DNA of 64,000 nucleotides from Verrucomicrobiales bacterium. Its GTDB lineage: Bacteria; Verrucomicrobiota; Verrucomicrobiia; Verrucomicrobiales; DEV007. The notes beneath the pieces were generated by a model, which worked only from the letters and a program-made list of their open reading frames with translations, ran no database searches and was not told the DNA's origin. The translations under genes and the position numbers were made by a program. Of the stretch, positions 26,488 through 36,036 are shown in pieces. How positions within the stretch are numbered: position 1 is the stretch's first letter; every line of letters starts with the position of its first letter. The stretch is taken from the NCBI GenBank assembly GCA_002726915.1, contig PBSY01000047.1, positions 1 to 64,000 on the forward strand, read 5' to 3'.

Positions 26488-28413
26488 ATGGATTTCTTCG
26501 AACACCAGGAGCAAGCCCGTCGAAAAACAGGGCTACTCATCTTCTACTTTCTGCTGGCCCTGCTGGGAATTATTAGTGCCACCTACACTCTTGTCATCGG
26601 AGTGCTATTTCTGATGGGAGACAGGGACGGTGAGCCTTTTTTTCGCCCTGGTATTTTTGCTGCGACGCTTGGAGGGACCTGCCTCGTCGTTTTTCTCGCC
26701 TCCGCGTTTAAGTCTTTCCAACTCTCTTCGGGTGGAAGTGCCGTCGCAAGAGAACTAGGGGGCCGGGAAATTGACGCTAACACAACCGATTTTCACGAAA
26801 GGAGGTTACTCAATGTTGTCGAAGAAATGGCGATTGCCTCAGGCGTTCCGGTTCCAGCTGTCTACATAATGGATCGTGAGTCTTCGATCAATGCTTTCGC
26901 AGCCGGTAGAACGACCAGTGACGCGGTGATCGGAGTTACCCGCGGTTGCACGACATTGCTCAACCGCGAAGAGCTCCAAGGTGTCATTGCCCACGAGTTT
27001 TCCCACATCCTCAATGGTGACATGAGACTCAACATTCGCCTTATGGGAATGCTATTCGGAATCCTTTTCCTCGCCCTCATGGGTGAAATTCTGATGCGCA
27101 GCACTTTCTATACGAGTGGTTCGTCAAGACGCGGCGGCGGGAACGTCGGACTCGTAGTTCTCGTCGCAGGCCTTGGCCTCATGCTCATCGGCTTTATTGG
27201 CAGCTTTTTCGCACGACTAATTAAGGCATCCATCTCACGCCAACGAGAATTTCTAGCCGACGCTTCAGCGGTTCAGTTCACTCGGAATCCAGGCGGATTG
27301 GCCGGCGCTCTGGCGAAGATTGGTGGCCTCAGCGAAGGCTCCTCAGTCACCCACCCCATGGCCAAAGACGCGAGCCACCTCTTCTTCAGCAATGCGATTT
27401 CCTCGGAGCTACTAGCAACCCACCCTCCCCTCGCGAAACGGATTAAACGTCTTCTGCCTCACTGGGAAGGGAATTATGACCGGGTCGACTTTCCGGCTTT
27501 AACCGAATCGGAGTATTCTGAAAAGCTCGAAGCCGTGAGCGCTTTTTCCGGCTCAGCCAATTCGACAACCCGCCTTAGCGAAGCAGAAGCGATTGAAAGT
27601 TTCAAATCCCTTCATCCCGAGCAAATTGATCTGGGAAATACGGTGCATGCGGCCATCCCTGAACGCTGGCACGATTTTTGCCGCAACCCATCCGGATCCC
27701 AGACAATGGTTTTTTCCCTGCTGCTGGCACAGACTCAGATAACGCGGGAGGACCAACTCAATCTGCTTCGTAAGTCTTTCGATGATGATAGTGTTCGGAT
27801 AATCGATGAGCTCGCTAACGAAGTGAGCCAAATACATTCCATGCTCAAACTCGGTCTGATCGACCTCGCCATACCGTCTCTGAGGCGACTTTCCACAGGG
27901 GAATACGATCGCTTCCGGAAGTTCACCCACGAACTCATTGCCAGCGATCGACAGGTCGACCTTTTCGAGTTTGCCCTGCTTCAAGTCGTGACCCGCCACC
28001 TCGACACATCGTTCGGTCGTAGGCGACTGCCCCGAATCAAATTTAATTCCCTGCGACGGCTTACGGATGATGCCGGCGTTCTACTTTCAACCCTCGGCGA
28101 TCTTGGCCACCCCGATAACTCGGAGCAGTCTCTAAATGCTTTCCAGTCCGCCGTGACCGAATTGAAGACTTCGACCGGATTAACCATCCCACACAAATCA
28201 GGAGATGAGTGTGGTCTAGACGCTATCGAAGCTGCGCTTACACAATTTGAGCAATCCAGCCCGACTGTGAAGCGACAGCTCATCGAAGCCTGCACCCGAA
28301 GCGTCCTCATGGACGGAGTTATCTCGTCTCGCGAGTCGGAGCTGATTCGGGCGATTGCTGACGCGATCGGATGCCCTATTCCTCCCTTTGTCCGCACGGC
28401 GCCGCTAGTCTGA
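26488..28413 (+). CDS. M48 (HtpX-like) membrane metalloprotease with long C-terminal extension
   Basis: 641 residues, more than twice the length of HtpX. Two membrane helices (about 18-42 and 55-75) precede the protease domain; zinc ligands H169 and H173 lie in HEFSHILNGD with catalytic E170, and the third ligand E254 in RQREFLADASAVQF. Two further helices separate these (about 185-205 and 218-245), as in HtpX. From about residue 330 to 641 there is a helical region I do not recognise, ending in a TerB-like-looking stretch (MDGVISSRESELIRAIADAI). It follows lemA by 46 bases. HtpX degrades damaged membrane proteins; the extra domain may recruit substrates or a partner. Core family sure, extension unknown. 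Confidence 0.9.
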   Translation: MDFFEHQEQARRKTGLLIFYFLLALLGIISATYTLVIGVLFLMGDRDGEPFFRPGIFAATLGGTCLVVFLASAFKSFQLSSGGSAVARELGGREIDANTTDFHERRLLNVVEEMAIASGVPVPAVYIMDRESSINAFAAGRTTSDAVIGVTRGCTTLLNREELQGVIAHEFSHILNGDMRLNIRLMGMLFGILFLALMGEILMRSTFYTSGSSRRGGGNVGLVVLVAGLGLMLIGFIGSFFARLIKASISRQREFLADASAVQFTRNPGGLAGALAKIGGLSEGSSVTHPMAKDASHLFFSNAISSELLATHPPLAKRIKRLLPHWEGNYDRVDFPALTESEYSEKLEAVSAFSGSANSTTRLSEAEAIESFKSLHPEQIDLGNTVHAAIPERWHDFCRNPSGSQTMVFSLLLAQTQITREDQLNLLRKSFDDDSVRIIDELANEVSQIHSMLKLGLIDLAIPSLRRLSTGEYDRFRKFTHELIASDRQVDLFEFALLQVVTRHLDTSFGRRRLPRIKFNSLRRLTDDAGVLLSTLGDLGHPDNSEQSLNAFQSAVTELKTSTGLTIPHKSGDECGLDAIEAALTQFEQSSPTVKRQLIEACTRSVLMDGVISSRESELIRAIADAIGCPIPPFVRTAPLV

Positions 28414-28476
28414 TTTCCAAAGTAAAGGTCATGGGTAACCGAATCGTGTTATCCGCCTGAGGAGAGCCGCACTGGT

Positions 28477-28680
28477 ATGAGCGGCCCGACACAATCGTTC
28501 AACACCCGGTCGCTCGCATCAGTGACCACCGCCTTGGGGCGAATCTGTCGCGAGCTGTTTATTCAACAACACTTGACCCGGTTAGCCAACAATCTTGAAC
28601 CTGGCGAACACACGGTCAGCGCGTGCGACAGAAACACGGGGCGCGAAGTCATGACGCGAATGAGCGTGGAATCACTCTAA
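28477..28680 (+). CDS. Possible small protein, 67 residues
   Basis: A short open frame in the 277-base gap between the protease gene and the convergent lysS. GAGGAG (28459-28464) lies 12 bases before its ATG, one of the better Shine-Dalgarno matches in the window. The product would be soluble and basic with no recognised motif, and the codon pattern is not persuasive. A GC-rich 5-bp hairpin (28466-28470 with 28480-28484) overlaps the start. It may be only intergenic sequence; kept at low confidence. Confidence 0.22.
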   Translation: MSGPTQSFNTRSLASVTTALGRICRELFIQQHLTRLANNLEPGEHTVSACDRNTGREVMTRMSVESL

Positions 28681-28690
28681 TCGATTCCAC

Positions 28691-30169
28691 CTATTCTTTG
28701 CGCTTCAGCTGAGGAAAGAGGACGACATCACGAATTGTGTCAGCACCAGTCAGCATCATCATGAGACGATCGATGCCGATTCCAATACCGCCCGCAGGGG
28801 GCATGCCGTATTCGAGCGCGAGCAGGAAGTCTTCATCAATTTTCTGGATCTCTTCCCCTGCCTGATCCTCTAGGCGATTGCGCTGAACATCAGGATCATT
28901 AAGCTCAGAATAGCCCGGAGATATTTCTGCTCCGTTGATGATGAGCTCGTAAACGTCAACAACAGAATCATCGCTCGTATTGGCCTTGGCTAACGGGACC
29001 AGTTCTTTAGAAACATGGGTCACAAAAATGGGATCGATCGACTTCTCCTCCACCAGCTTCTCAAATACTTGCTGGGACACTTCATAGTCTTCCATCTCAG
29101 CCGAAATTTCGACCCCGAGCCCTTTACAGCGTGATTTTCTTCCTTCTGCATCCAGATCCCACCAATCAGCCCCAGCCGCTTCGGCAATGAGCTCCTTGTA
29201 AGGAGCCCGACGCCAGGGGCGGCTCAAATTGATCGTCTTGGTCACAACACCCTCGGCATCTTTATGCTGAATCTCGAGACCCCCGCAATACTTCTCGGCG
29301 AGGTGACAGATGAGGTCTTCAACCATATCAGCCATCTGCTCGAAGTCGGCATAAGCCCAATATGCCTCAAGCATTGTGAACTCAGGGTTATGACGACGGC
29401 TGATACCCTCGTTACGGAAACTTCGATTCAACTCGAACACCTTGTCGAAACCTCCCACAAGCAGCCGCTTCAAATATAGCTCAGGCGCGATTCGAAGATA
29501 CATGTCCATGCCAAGCGCGTTGTGCCGAGTCTCAAACGGCTGGGCAGCTGCGCCACCAGGAACATCTTGAAGCATGGGCGTTTCCACTTCCATGAATCCC
29601 TTGTCACCCAGGTAATGCCGGATTTCAGCGACCATGGCACAACGCTTCTTAAAGATTTCGCGAGAACGCTCGTTGGCAATCAGATCGAGATATCGCTGGC
29701 GATACTTGATTTGAGGATCAACTACACCGTGCCACTTATCAGGCATGGGTCGGAGTGATTTCGTCAGCACCGTGACATTGAGCGCCTTCACCGATGGCTC
29801 TCCCACCTTAGTCGTGAACGTCTCACCTTCGACGCCAATCCAGTCACCAATATCAAGTTGCTTGTAGGCTGCCCAGTTGTCTTCGCCGATGGCTTTCTGG
29901 TTCACAAATACCTGAATCCGACCATTAATGTCGGAAATGTCGAGGAAGTTACTCTTGCCCATATCGCGCAGAGCGGTGATACGACCTGCCAAGCGGACAG
30001 ATTTTTCTTCCTCAAAGTTCTCACGAAGTTCGCCCGGGGCATGGGTGGTTTCGTATCCCTGACCAAATGGATCAATTCCCTGTTCGCGAAGATTATCGAG
30101 TTTCTCTCGACGCACTTTCAACAGTTCTCCAAGATCTTCGGCTTGCGTGGGCTCGTTTTGCTCTGACAT
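28691..30169 (-). CDS. lysS: Lysyl-tRNA synthetase, class II
   Basis: Charges tRNA-Lys; cytoplasmic. 492 residues, usual size. An N-terminal OB-fold anticodon domain (about 55-150) is followed by the class II core: motif 2 is RSFRNEGISRRHNPEFTMLE and motif 3 the C-terminal GGIGIGIDRLMMMLTGADTI segment. The segment YLRIAPELYLKRLLVGGFDKV (cut into overlapping parts, near 225-245) is characteristic of LysRS. It converges with the gap after the protease gene and is divergent from the phosphoesterase gene at 30209, 39 bases away, where both promoters must be compact. Nothing odd seen. Confidence 0.98.
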   Translation of the reverse strand: MSEQNEPTQAEDLGELLKVRREKLDNLREQGIDPFGQGYETTHAPGELRENFEEEKSVRLAGRITALRDMGKSNFLDISDINGRIQVFVNQKAIGEDNWAAYKQLDIGDWIGVEGETFTTKVGEPSVKALNVTVLTKSLRPMPDKWHGVVDPQIKYRQRYLDLIANERSREIFKKRCAMVAEIRHYLGDKGFMEVETPMLQDVPGGAAAQPFETRHNALGMDMYLRIAPELYLKRLLVGGFDKVFELNRSFRNEGISRRHNPEFTMLEAYWAYADFEQMADMVEDLICHLAEKYCGGLEIQHKDAEGVVTKTINLSRPWRRAPYKELIAEAAGADWWDLDAEGRKSRCKGLGVEISAEMEDYEVSQQVFEKLVEEKSIDPIFVTHVSKELVPLAKANTSDDSVVDVYELIINGAEISPGYSELNDPDVQRNRLEDQAGEEIQKIDEDFLLALEYGMPPAGGIGIGIDRLMMMLTGADTIRDVVLFPQLKRKE

Positions 30170-30208
30170 AAGACTGGCTCAAGATAAAATTAGAATCAGC
30201 ACGCAAGG

Positions 30209-30934
30209 ATGATCGACCCCGCCGAAAAATCAACCGAAGTTCCACCTGCGGCGGAGCCAGCTTCCGGCCGAGCAGAAGTGGCGCCCGGCGTCTTTCTGGA
30301 CAGTCGACTGGGCTTGTATCATCAGCATGAGGGCTGGCTCGCAATTTCAGACGTCCACTTCGGCTACGAAATGAGCCGCCGGGCCGCCGGTGGCCTGTGG
30401 CCGCTCTGGGGCATGGAAACTATCGAGGAACGGCTCAATCAATTGGTCTGCGACCTCTCGCCCGATACCCTTATTCTCACCGGTGACGTTGTCGACAGCG
30501 CCGCCGCGCCAGAGGAGGCCATCGCCTGGCTTTCCCGTCTTTCTAAACTCGGACCTGAGCTAATTCTCATCGCCGGTAATCACGACCGTGGCCAGATTCG
30601 ACGCCACTTCGAATTCGTCCCATGGTTTCGATCCGGTTTCTTCTTCTTTCACCATGGTCATCAATACTGTTTCGAAGAAGAAACCAAGGGCGAGCCCGGC
30701 TTGATCGAAATCACAGGTCACCAGCACCCTTCTATCCGCTATTCTGACGGGGCCGGGACATCTCTCCGACTCCCCTCACTCGCCATGGAAATTCTGCCCA
30801 ACCACTCCCGGTGGGTATTACCCGCCTTCTCGCCTTGGGCTAGGGGTGGCGCCTATCGACCTTCCGAAAACTGCTCTGAGTTTCACCAATGGGCTTGCGG
30901 TCAGCCCCGTGTCTTCGAAGTGTTCCATTCATGA
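30209..30934 (+). CDS. PdeM-like metallophosphoesterase
   Basis: 241 residues of the calcineurin-like fold. All metal-binding blocks are visible: D48-x-H50 (ISDVHFG), GDVVD (92-96), GNHD (123-126), H149/H151 (HHGHQ) and GHQHPS (170-175). The pattern matches the ligase-associated DNA-damage-response endonuclease PdeM family, which in other genomes sits with a DNA ligase and an exonuclease. Neither partner gene is here, so a role in DNA repair is only by family. Its stop overlaps the start of the next gene (ATGA), so the two are translationally coupled. The ATG at 30209 follows AAGG. Confidence 0.85.
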   Translation: MIDPAEKSTEVPPAAEPASGRAEVAPGVFLDSRLGLYHQHEGWLAISDVHFGYEMSRRAAGGLWPLWGMETIEERLNQLVCDLSPDTLILTGDVVDSAAAPEEAIAWLSRLSKLGPELILIAGNHDRGQIRRHFEFVPWFRSGFFFFHHGHQYCFEEETKGEPGLIEITGHQHPSIRYSDGAGTSLRLPSLAMEILPNHSRWVLPAFSPWARGGAYRPSENCSEFHQWACGQPRVFEVFHS

Positions 30935-31827
30935 ATCTGCCTTCCACTCTCATCGCCGGCCACGGCTACGTCGGCGCGGTCCTCGCTCAAACATTACACG
31001 ATGAAGGTGCGGCCGTCACCGCGTTGAATCGGAGTTCCCAACCTAATAGCACGGACTACCCGGTGGTGATTGTGGACATAAGTGACGAATCCAACGTAGC
31101 CTCTGCCGCTGCAAACTTAGACAACCCACCTGAAGCCATCATCCACTGTGCCGCTTCAGGACGAGGAGGAGGCGTCAAAGCTTATGAGGCGGTTTATGTC
31201 GAAGGTATGAAAAATCTCCAGAAAAACTTCCCGGGGATCCCAATTATCTTCACGAGTAGTACGGGGGTTTACGGCCAGAATGATGGAGTCACCGTTACTG
31301 AAACGTCTGAAACGGAACCCGGTCGAGAGACCGCGCAACTTCTTCTCGAGGGAGAATCCCTGGCCCTTTCAACCGGTGGCATCGCGCTGCGACTTGCAGG
31401 CATATATGGCCCGGGACGCTCCATCTATCTTCAGCGTATTCTCGAAGAGACAGCCACCATCGAACCGGAGTGGCCGGGTCGCTATATCAATCAAATTCAT
31501 CGCGAGGACATCATAAGCGCTATTCTTCACCTACTGACGGCAGGAGTTTCCGCCTACGCAGGTCGCATTTTCAACGTTGTCGATGGCACGCCCATGACCC
31601 AGCGCGAATGCTACGAAGGCCTCGCTGCCGGGCTGGATCTACCGGTCCCACCTGAAGCGCTGGCAAAACCCGGACCCCGCGGGCTGACCAATAAAATCGT
31701 GAGTTCCGCCGCCCTCAAAGCTACCGGATGGGAACCCATTTACCCGTCATATTTCGACGGCCTCAAAAATGATCCCCAACTGATCCCTTCTCTCTGGGAA
31801 AAAGTTGAGTCAGAAAAGGGGGCCTGA
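30931..31827 (+). CDS. NAD(P)-dependent epimerase/dehydratase-like SDR protein
   Basis: 298 residues with a Rossmann fold. The nucleotide loop is the short form GHGYVG (8-13) instead of GxxGxxG, typical of the YeeZ-type atypical SDR subgroup. An STGVYG segment (near 110) provides the serine/tyrosine region of extended SDRs, although the YxxxK lysine is not obvious. ATG at 30931 overlaps the stop of the phosphoesterase gene by 4 bases. It ends 6 bases from the convergent methyltransferase gene. Substrate unknown; a sugar-nucleotide or redox role is possible. Confidence 0.82.
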   Translation: MNLPSTLIAGHGYVGAVLAQTLHDEGAAVTALNRSSQPNSTDYPVVIVDISDESNVASAAANLDNPPEAIIHCAASGRGGGVKAYEAVYVEGMKNLQKNFPGIPIIFTSSTGVYGQNDGVTVTETSETEPGRETAQLLLEGESLALSTGGIALRLAGIYGPGRSIYLQRILEETATIEPEWPGRYINQIHREDIISAILHLLTAGVSAYAGRIFNVVDGTPMTQRECYEGLAAGLDLPVPPEALAKPGPRGLTNKIVSSAALKATGWEPIYPSYFDGLKNDPQLIPSLWEKVESEKGA

Positions 31828-31833
31828 TGACCT

Positions 31834-32964
31834 TTAAATTCCGCGACTGAATTCCGCCACCTTAAATTGCTGCCCCATCATCGCGGGGTGTGTAAGGGTT
31901 TGAAACTGTCGCATCCGCGACGTCATCTCCCGTTGCGGGGGTTGCCCTTCCATCGACAATAACCAGGGTCGCGCCGCTTCAATCAAAAAATGGTGCTGAT
32001 CGGTAAACCGACGTTCTTTCAGTCCTGAAGCTTCTGCCGCTTCGCGAAGATGAGTAAAATTGACGTGTGCTGTGATATCAATCTCTCCCGGGGATTCGAA
32101 CGGATTCTCCGTAGCGCGGTGGTTCCGAAAACAGCGCAGCGTGCCATTTTTGCGATGGGGAGCATAGTAGTCATCCGAACCATATCCGTAGTCAATAATC
32201 CACCAGAGTCCTTTATCAAAAAGTTTGGAAGCAGTTGACATCCACTCCAGAGCCGCCGTACAGGCTTCCGTAGTGTAGCCGTCCTCAACTCCATTACCAA
32301 CCGCTGCCGCAAAGACCTCAAGATTTTCGGGAAGCTCTCGGCAAACCCAAGCCAACTCGCCATTTTTTATTCCTACCTGCCACTCGCGCCACTCACCATC
32401 CTCTCGCCGAATACGCCGAACTGGAAATGCGTCCTGAAGTTCATTGGAAAGGAACACGCCCTGTTCAGCCCTCCCCGCCTCAAGTGAATCGACGATGCTA
32501 ATCTTTTCGCTAAGACCCACTTCCCTAAAACGGCCCCTCAGCCAGTTTCGCACTGGCGAACGAGATTCTACAATTCGGTAGTTCAGTATCTCTAAAAGAG
32601 GTGAGCATGAGGTTCTCAGCCCTTCGAACAAGTCAAGGGCCAGTTGACCATCGTGCGCGCCCTGTTCGACAACAACGAAGGGGGAAGATTGATCAAAATT
32701 GGCCTCCCACTCGGCCTGAAGTCGCTGGCCAAGTAAGAATCCAAACGTTTCGCCCACAGACACACTCGTGTAAAAATCACCTCGACGTCCGATGGGGCGA
32801 GCCTCGGGAGAGGAATAATAACCCAAATCTGGGTCATAAAGAGCCATCTCCATATACTCAGAAAAAGGGATAGAATGGTTCGGATTTTCCTCAATTCTTT
32901 GAAAGACTTGCCCCAAAAGCCGGGTATCTTGGTCGTCAGGATTTATCTGTTTGGCATCTGGCAT
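31834..32964 (-). CDS. MidA/NDUFAF7-like SAM-dependent methyltransferase
   Basis: 376 residues. The N-terminus ISFSEYMEMALYDPDLGYY-like block (written here SEYMEMALYDPDLGYYSS) and GDFYTSVSVGETFG are diagnostic of Methyltransf_28. The SAM motif is VVVEQGAHDGQLALDL, of the G-x-H-x-G type of this family. The mitochondrial relative methylates an arginine of a complex I subunit; bacterial members have no proven substrate. It converges with the SDR gene (6 bases between stops) and is divergent from PBP1A across 46 bases. The assignment to family is strong, the substrate is open. Confidence 0.88.
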   Translation of the reverse strand: MPDAKQINPDDQDTRLLGQVFQRIEENPNHSIPFSEYMEMALYDPDLGYYSSPEARPIGRRGDFYTSVSVGETFGFLLGQRLQAEWEANFDQSSPFVVVEQGAHDGQLALDLFEGLRTSCSPLLEILNYRIVESRSPVRNWLRGRFREVGLSEKISIVDSLEAGRAEQGVFLSNELQDAFPVRRIRREDGEWREWQVGIKNGELAWVCRELPENLEVFAAAVGNGVEDGYTTEACTAALEWMSTASKLFDKGLWWIIDYGYGSDDYYAPHRKNGTLRCFRNHRATENPFESPGEIDITAHVNFTHLREAAEASGLKERRFTDQHHFLIEAARPWLLSMEGQPPQREMTSRMRQFQTLTHPAMMGQQFKVAEFSRGI

Positions 32965-33010
32965 GCAGGTTCACTCTAACTGCCACTCAACCCTTTGACA
33001 AAATTCTTCC

Positions 33011-35605
33011 GTGTCAGACGATTTTGAAACCATAGGAGGCGGCGAAAAGCCGGAGGAGACTGCGATACCGGTCATCCCGGTAGACGATCGCCCCAAGTAT
33101 CGCACCAAGAGGGTGCGACGGCTCATGTTTTGGACAAAATTCCTGGGATTCTTCCTCATCCTCTTTCTTGTCGCCGGCATCATAGGTGGTATTGGAGCGT
33201 TCTTTTATGCCAAGCCCCGCTACGAGTTGGCTCAATCCTTCGACTTGGACGAACTGAAAAAAGTCGAAATTGCCAGCCGCATCTTTGACCGCAACGGAAT
33301 CGAGCTTGGTCGAATCTTTGTTCAGAACCGTCGACCCGTGACCCTTGATGAAGTTTCCAATAATTTCATCAACGCCCTGCTTGCTGCGGAAGACAGCCGA
33401 TTTTACGAGCACAAAGGCGTCGATCTGATTGGTGTAACCAGAGCACTCTACTACGCCGTTCGTTCTAAGGAGCTGAACCAAGGTGCGTCAACCATCACCC
33501 AGCAGCTGGCTCGCCAAACATTTGAACTGAAAGATCAGACTATCAGCCGAAAAGTCACCGAGATGTTCTTGGCTTCCCGCATTGAAAAGGAATTCTCCAA
33601 GCAGCAGATTCTAGAATTTTACCTTAATCGGATTTATTTTGGCTCCGGCTACTACGGAATCGCTTCAGCGGCAGAAGGATATTTGGGTAAAGACCCCTCC
33701 CGCCTCACTCCGGTCGAGGGCGCGACCCTCGCCGCGACTGTCCCCAACCCCTACCACCGATCCCCCCGCTCTTTCCCTGAAACTTCCATGCGCTGGAGGA
33801 ACCATGTTCTAACCCGCATGGCTGAAGAAGGCTTCATTGACGATGGCACCAGAGATCGGGCGATTAAATCGGAAGTGTCCACTATTCCCAAGGGAAATAT
33901 CACGGGCAAATCCGCCTACGTTTACGAGAAAGTTCGCCAGGAAGTGATCGACCTGCTCGGCTACGAGGCGGTTTCCAAGGGCGGTTTCCAAATTCACACC
34001 ACGATCGATTCCAAGATCCAGAATATCGCTGAATCCCAACTCAAGGCCCAGCTCAAAAAAATCGAAGACCGCCCTGACTTTACCCACTCCACCCGCGCCG
34101 AATACAAGGCGAAGAAGGCTGCGTTCCGGGAGTCAGCGACGCCTGATCAGACTTTCCCAGCCCCAACTTACCTACAGGGCGCAGTATTGATGCTAGACAA
34201 CCGCACGGGCGCAATCATTGCTTCAGTGGGTGGGCGCGACTTCAGCGATTCAATGTTCGACCGAACCACACAGGGCCGTCGCCCTATCGGAACAGCTTTC
34301 AAGCCATTTGTCTACGCGACGGCTTTCGAAGCGGGTTACTTCCCGGGCACTCTCGTTGATGACACCCCGATGGACGCCAGAAAAGTGATGATCGGAGGAA
34401 CAACCGGCATCCTTGGAGAATGGGGGCCGGAATCACTAGAGAATAAATACGAAAATCGAATCACCGCTCGCCGCGCACTCGCCACGTCTAAGAATTCCGC
34501 TTCGGTGCGTCTCGGCCAAAAAGTCGGAAATTCCAAGGTGGTCGAGCTCGCGACGAAAGCCGGAATGAAATTTGCGGGCGATTTGCAGAAATTTAACGCC
34601 ACTTTTCTCGGCCGCAATCCGACTTCACTGGATGAATTGTGTCTCGCTTATACAATCTTCCCGAACAGTGGCCGCCGCCCTGATAAGTCATTTATTATTT
34701 CCAATATCAAGGACTCTTCCGGCAAAGTAATTTATACCCCACAGATATCGATGAAAGAGGACAAAGTCATCGATCGCTACACCGCCTACCAGATCAATAG
34801 CATCCTCAATGATTCTTTTGCCTATGGAACCGCTCAGAAAGCTCGCGAGAAATACGGTCTTGAGAAGTTTCCTGTAGCCGGCAAGACCGGGACGGAATAT
34901 GACTTTACGGATAACTGGTTCGTCGGATACACCTCGGAGGTCACCTGCGTGGTCTGGTCTGGGTTTGATTCTACCAAAACCATTTTTCCCGAAGCTTTTA
35001 GCTCCGATACAGTTCTCCCCATTTGGAGCCAGGTCATGAACGCGGCCGCGCTAACTTTCGAACCGAAGCCATTCCTCCCTCCGGCCGATGCTGAGCAAGC
35101 CGAGATTTGCCTCAAGTCCGGTGAGCTCGCTTCTGACCGGTGCTACGAAATGGTGACGAAAGAAAATGGGGTCACATCACAGGTACGAACCACGTACATT
35201 GAATTCCTCCGACCTGGAACACGAATCGAAACAGTCTGCGTACTTCATGGTGGTAGGCGGCGCAATCTTTCTCAGCCGCAGCTGACCAGCGACGGCTTAA
35301 TTCGTCCTCAAATCGTGGTCGCAGCCACGGCAGAGCCAATTCTACCGATAGCCCCTACCATAATTATTGGAGCAGGTGACCCCTACAATTCGATTTCCCC
35401 TGTGATTCGAGCCCGAGTTACCGTGGTGCAAGAGGAATCAGACGCAGACCGATTTGAAGCGGAAGAAAATGATGCGATTCGCGCGACCCCTGTCGACAAC
35501 AACGGCATTCCCGTAGCTCGCCCAGCTCTCATTGCGACGCCGGAAGAAGAAATCCCGGAAAACCGAGTCGCACTGCCTCCCCCTAAGCCGATTCAATTTG
35601 AATAA
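33011..35605 (+). CDS. Class A penicillin-binding protein (PBP1A-like)
   Basis: Bifunctional peptidoglycan synthase in the inner membrane. 864 residues with a GTG start. Cytoplasmic basic tail, one membrane helix (about 43-66), then the GT51 glycosyltransferase domain with catalytic E127 (AAEDSRFYEHKG), GASTITQQLARQ and the RKVTEMFLA block. In the transpeptidase domain the SKN motif (S493-N495) and KTGT (K625) are intact, but the nucleophile tetrad reads T428-A-F-K431 (IGTAFKPF) where SxxK is expected. The C-terminal about 150 residues are extracytoplasmic and Pro-rich. It could make glycan strands normally while cross-linking poorly or through threonine. Family certain; transpeptidase activity uncertain. 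Confidence 0.93.
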   Translation: MSDDFETIGGGEKPEETAIPVIPVDDRPKYRTKRVRRLMFWTKFLGFFLILFLVAGIIGGIGAFFYAKPRYELAQSFDLDELKKVEIASRIFDRNGIELGRIFVQNRRPVTLDEVSNNFINALLAAEDSRFYEHKGVDLIGVTRALYYAVRSKELNQGASTITQQLARQTFELKDQTISRKVTEMFLASRIEKEFSKQQILEFYLNRIYFGSGYYGIASAAEGYLGKDPSRLTPVEGATLAATVPNPYHRSPRSFPETSMRWRNHVLTRMAEEGFIDDGTRDRAIKSEVSTIPKGNITGKSAYVYEKVRQEVIDLLGYEAVSKGGFQIHTTIDSKIQNIAESQLKAQLKKIEDRPDFTHSTRAEYKAKKAAFRESATPDQTFPAPTYLQGAVLMLDNRTGAIIASVGGRDFSDSMFDRTTQGRRPIGTAFKPFVYATAFEAGYFPGTLVDDTPMDARKVMIGGTTGILGEWGPESLENKYENRITARRALATSKNSASVRLGQKVGNSKVVELATKAGMKFAGDLQKFNATFLGRNPTSLDELCLAYTIFPNSGRRPDKSFIISNIKDSSGKVIYTPQISMKEDKVIDRYTAYQINSILNDSFAYGTAQKAREKYGLEKFPVAGKTGTEYDFTDNWFVGYTSEVTCVVWSGFDSTKTIFPEAFSSDTVLPIWSQVMNAAALTFEPKPFLPPADAEQAEICLKSGELASDRCYEMVTKENGVTSQVRTTYIEFLRPGTRIETVCVLHGGRRRNLSQPQLTSDGLIRPQIVVAATAEPILPIAPTIIIGAGDPYNSISPVIRARVTVVQEESDADRFEAEENDAIRATPVDNNGIPVARPALIATPEEEIPENRVALPPPKPIQFE

Positions 35606-35643
35606 GCCCTGACAAATCGGCGGTGGGAATCCATAATATTGTC

Positions 35644-36012
35644 ATGTTGGTCGTTATTAAGCTACTCCTGTCTGCTGGGCTAATTTATTTCGTTAATGAG
35701 CTCGTCATTACAAGGAGCCGCCCGCTGCTCGGCAGCATGATTGCTGCTATTCCTCTCGTAACGATCATCACGTTCATATGGATATGGTTCGGCCTGCGCG
35801 ATGCTCCTGAAGAACAGGCGGCAAAACTGGCCTCTCACTCAATCGGAGTATTCTGGTTTGTCCTTCCCAGCCTCCCCATGTTTCTAATTTTCCCCTGGCT
35901 CGTTAAGAAGGGAATGCCTTTTTGGCCGAATCTGGGGCTTTGTTGCTTCATCACGATGGGACTATTCTTGCTGACTACATTAATTTTGAAGCGCTGCGGC
36001 ATGGAGTTGTAG
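35644..36012 (+). CDS. DUF3147-like integral membrane protein
   Basis: About 122 residues from the ATG at 35644, or 129 from the GTG at 35623; neither has a clear Shine-Dalgarno. Four hydrophobic helices fill almost the whole protein (about 1-20, 25-47, 66-90, 95-118). The LLGSMIAAIPLVTIITFIW segment resembles DUF3147, a family of small membrane proteins of unknown function. It lies 38 bases after PBP1A on the same strand and could share its transcript. Function is not known. Confidence 0.72.
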   Translation: MLVVIKLLLSAGLIYFVNELVITRSRPLLGSMIAAIPLVTIITFIWIWFGLRDAPEEQAAKLASHSIGVFWFVLPSLPMFLIFPWLVKKGMPFWPNLGLCCFITMGLFLLTTLILKRCGMEL

Positions 36013-36036
36013 CCCAGACGAACGAAGTTTGAGCGG

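Noticed and set aside
32995-33000. Perfect TTGACA before PBP1A
   Set aside because: It lies 10 bases before the start codon, so a matching -10 would fall inside the gene; none is seen there.
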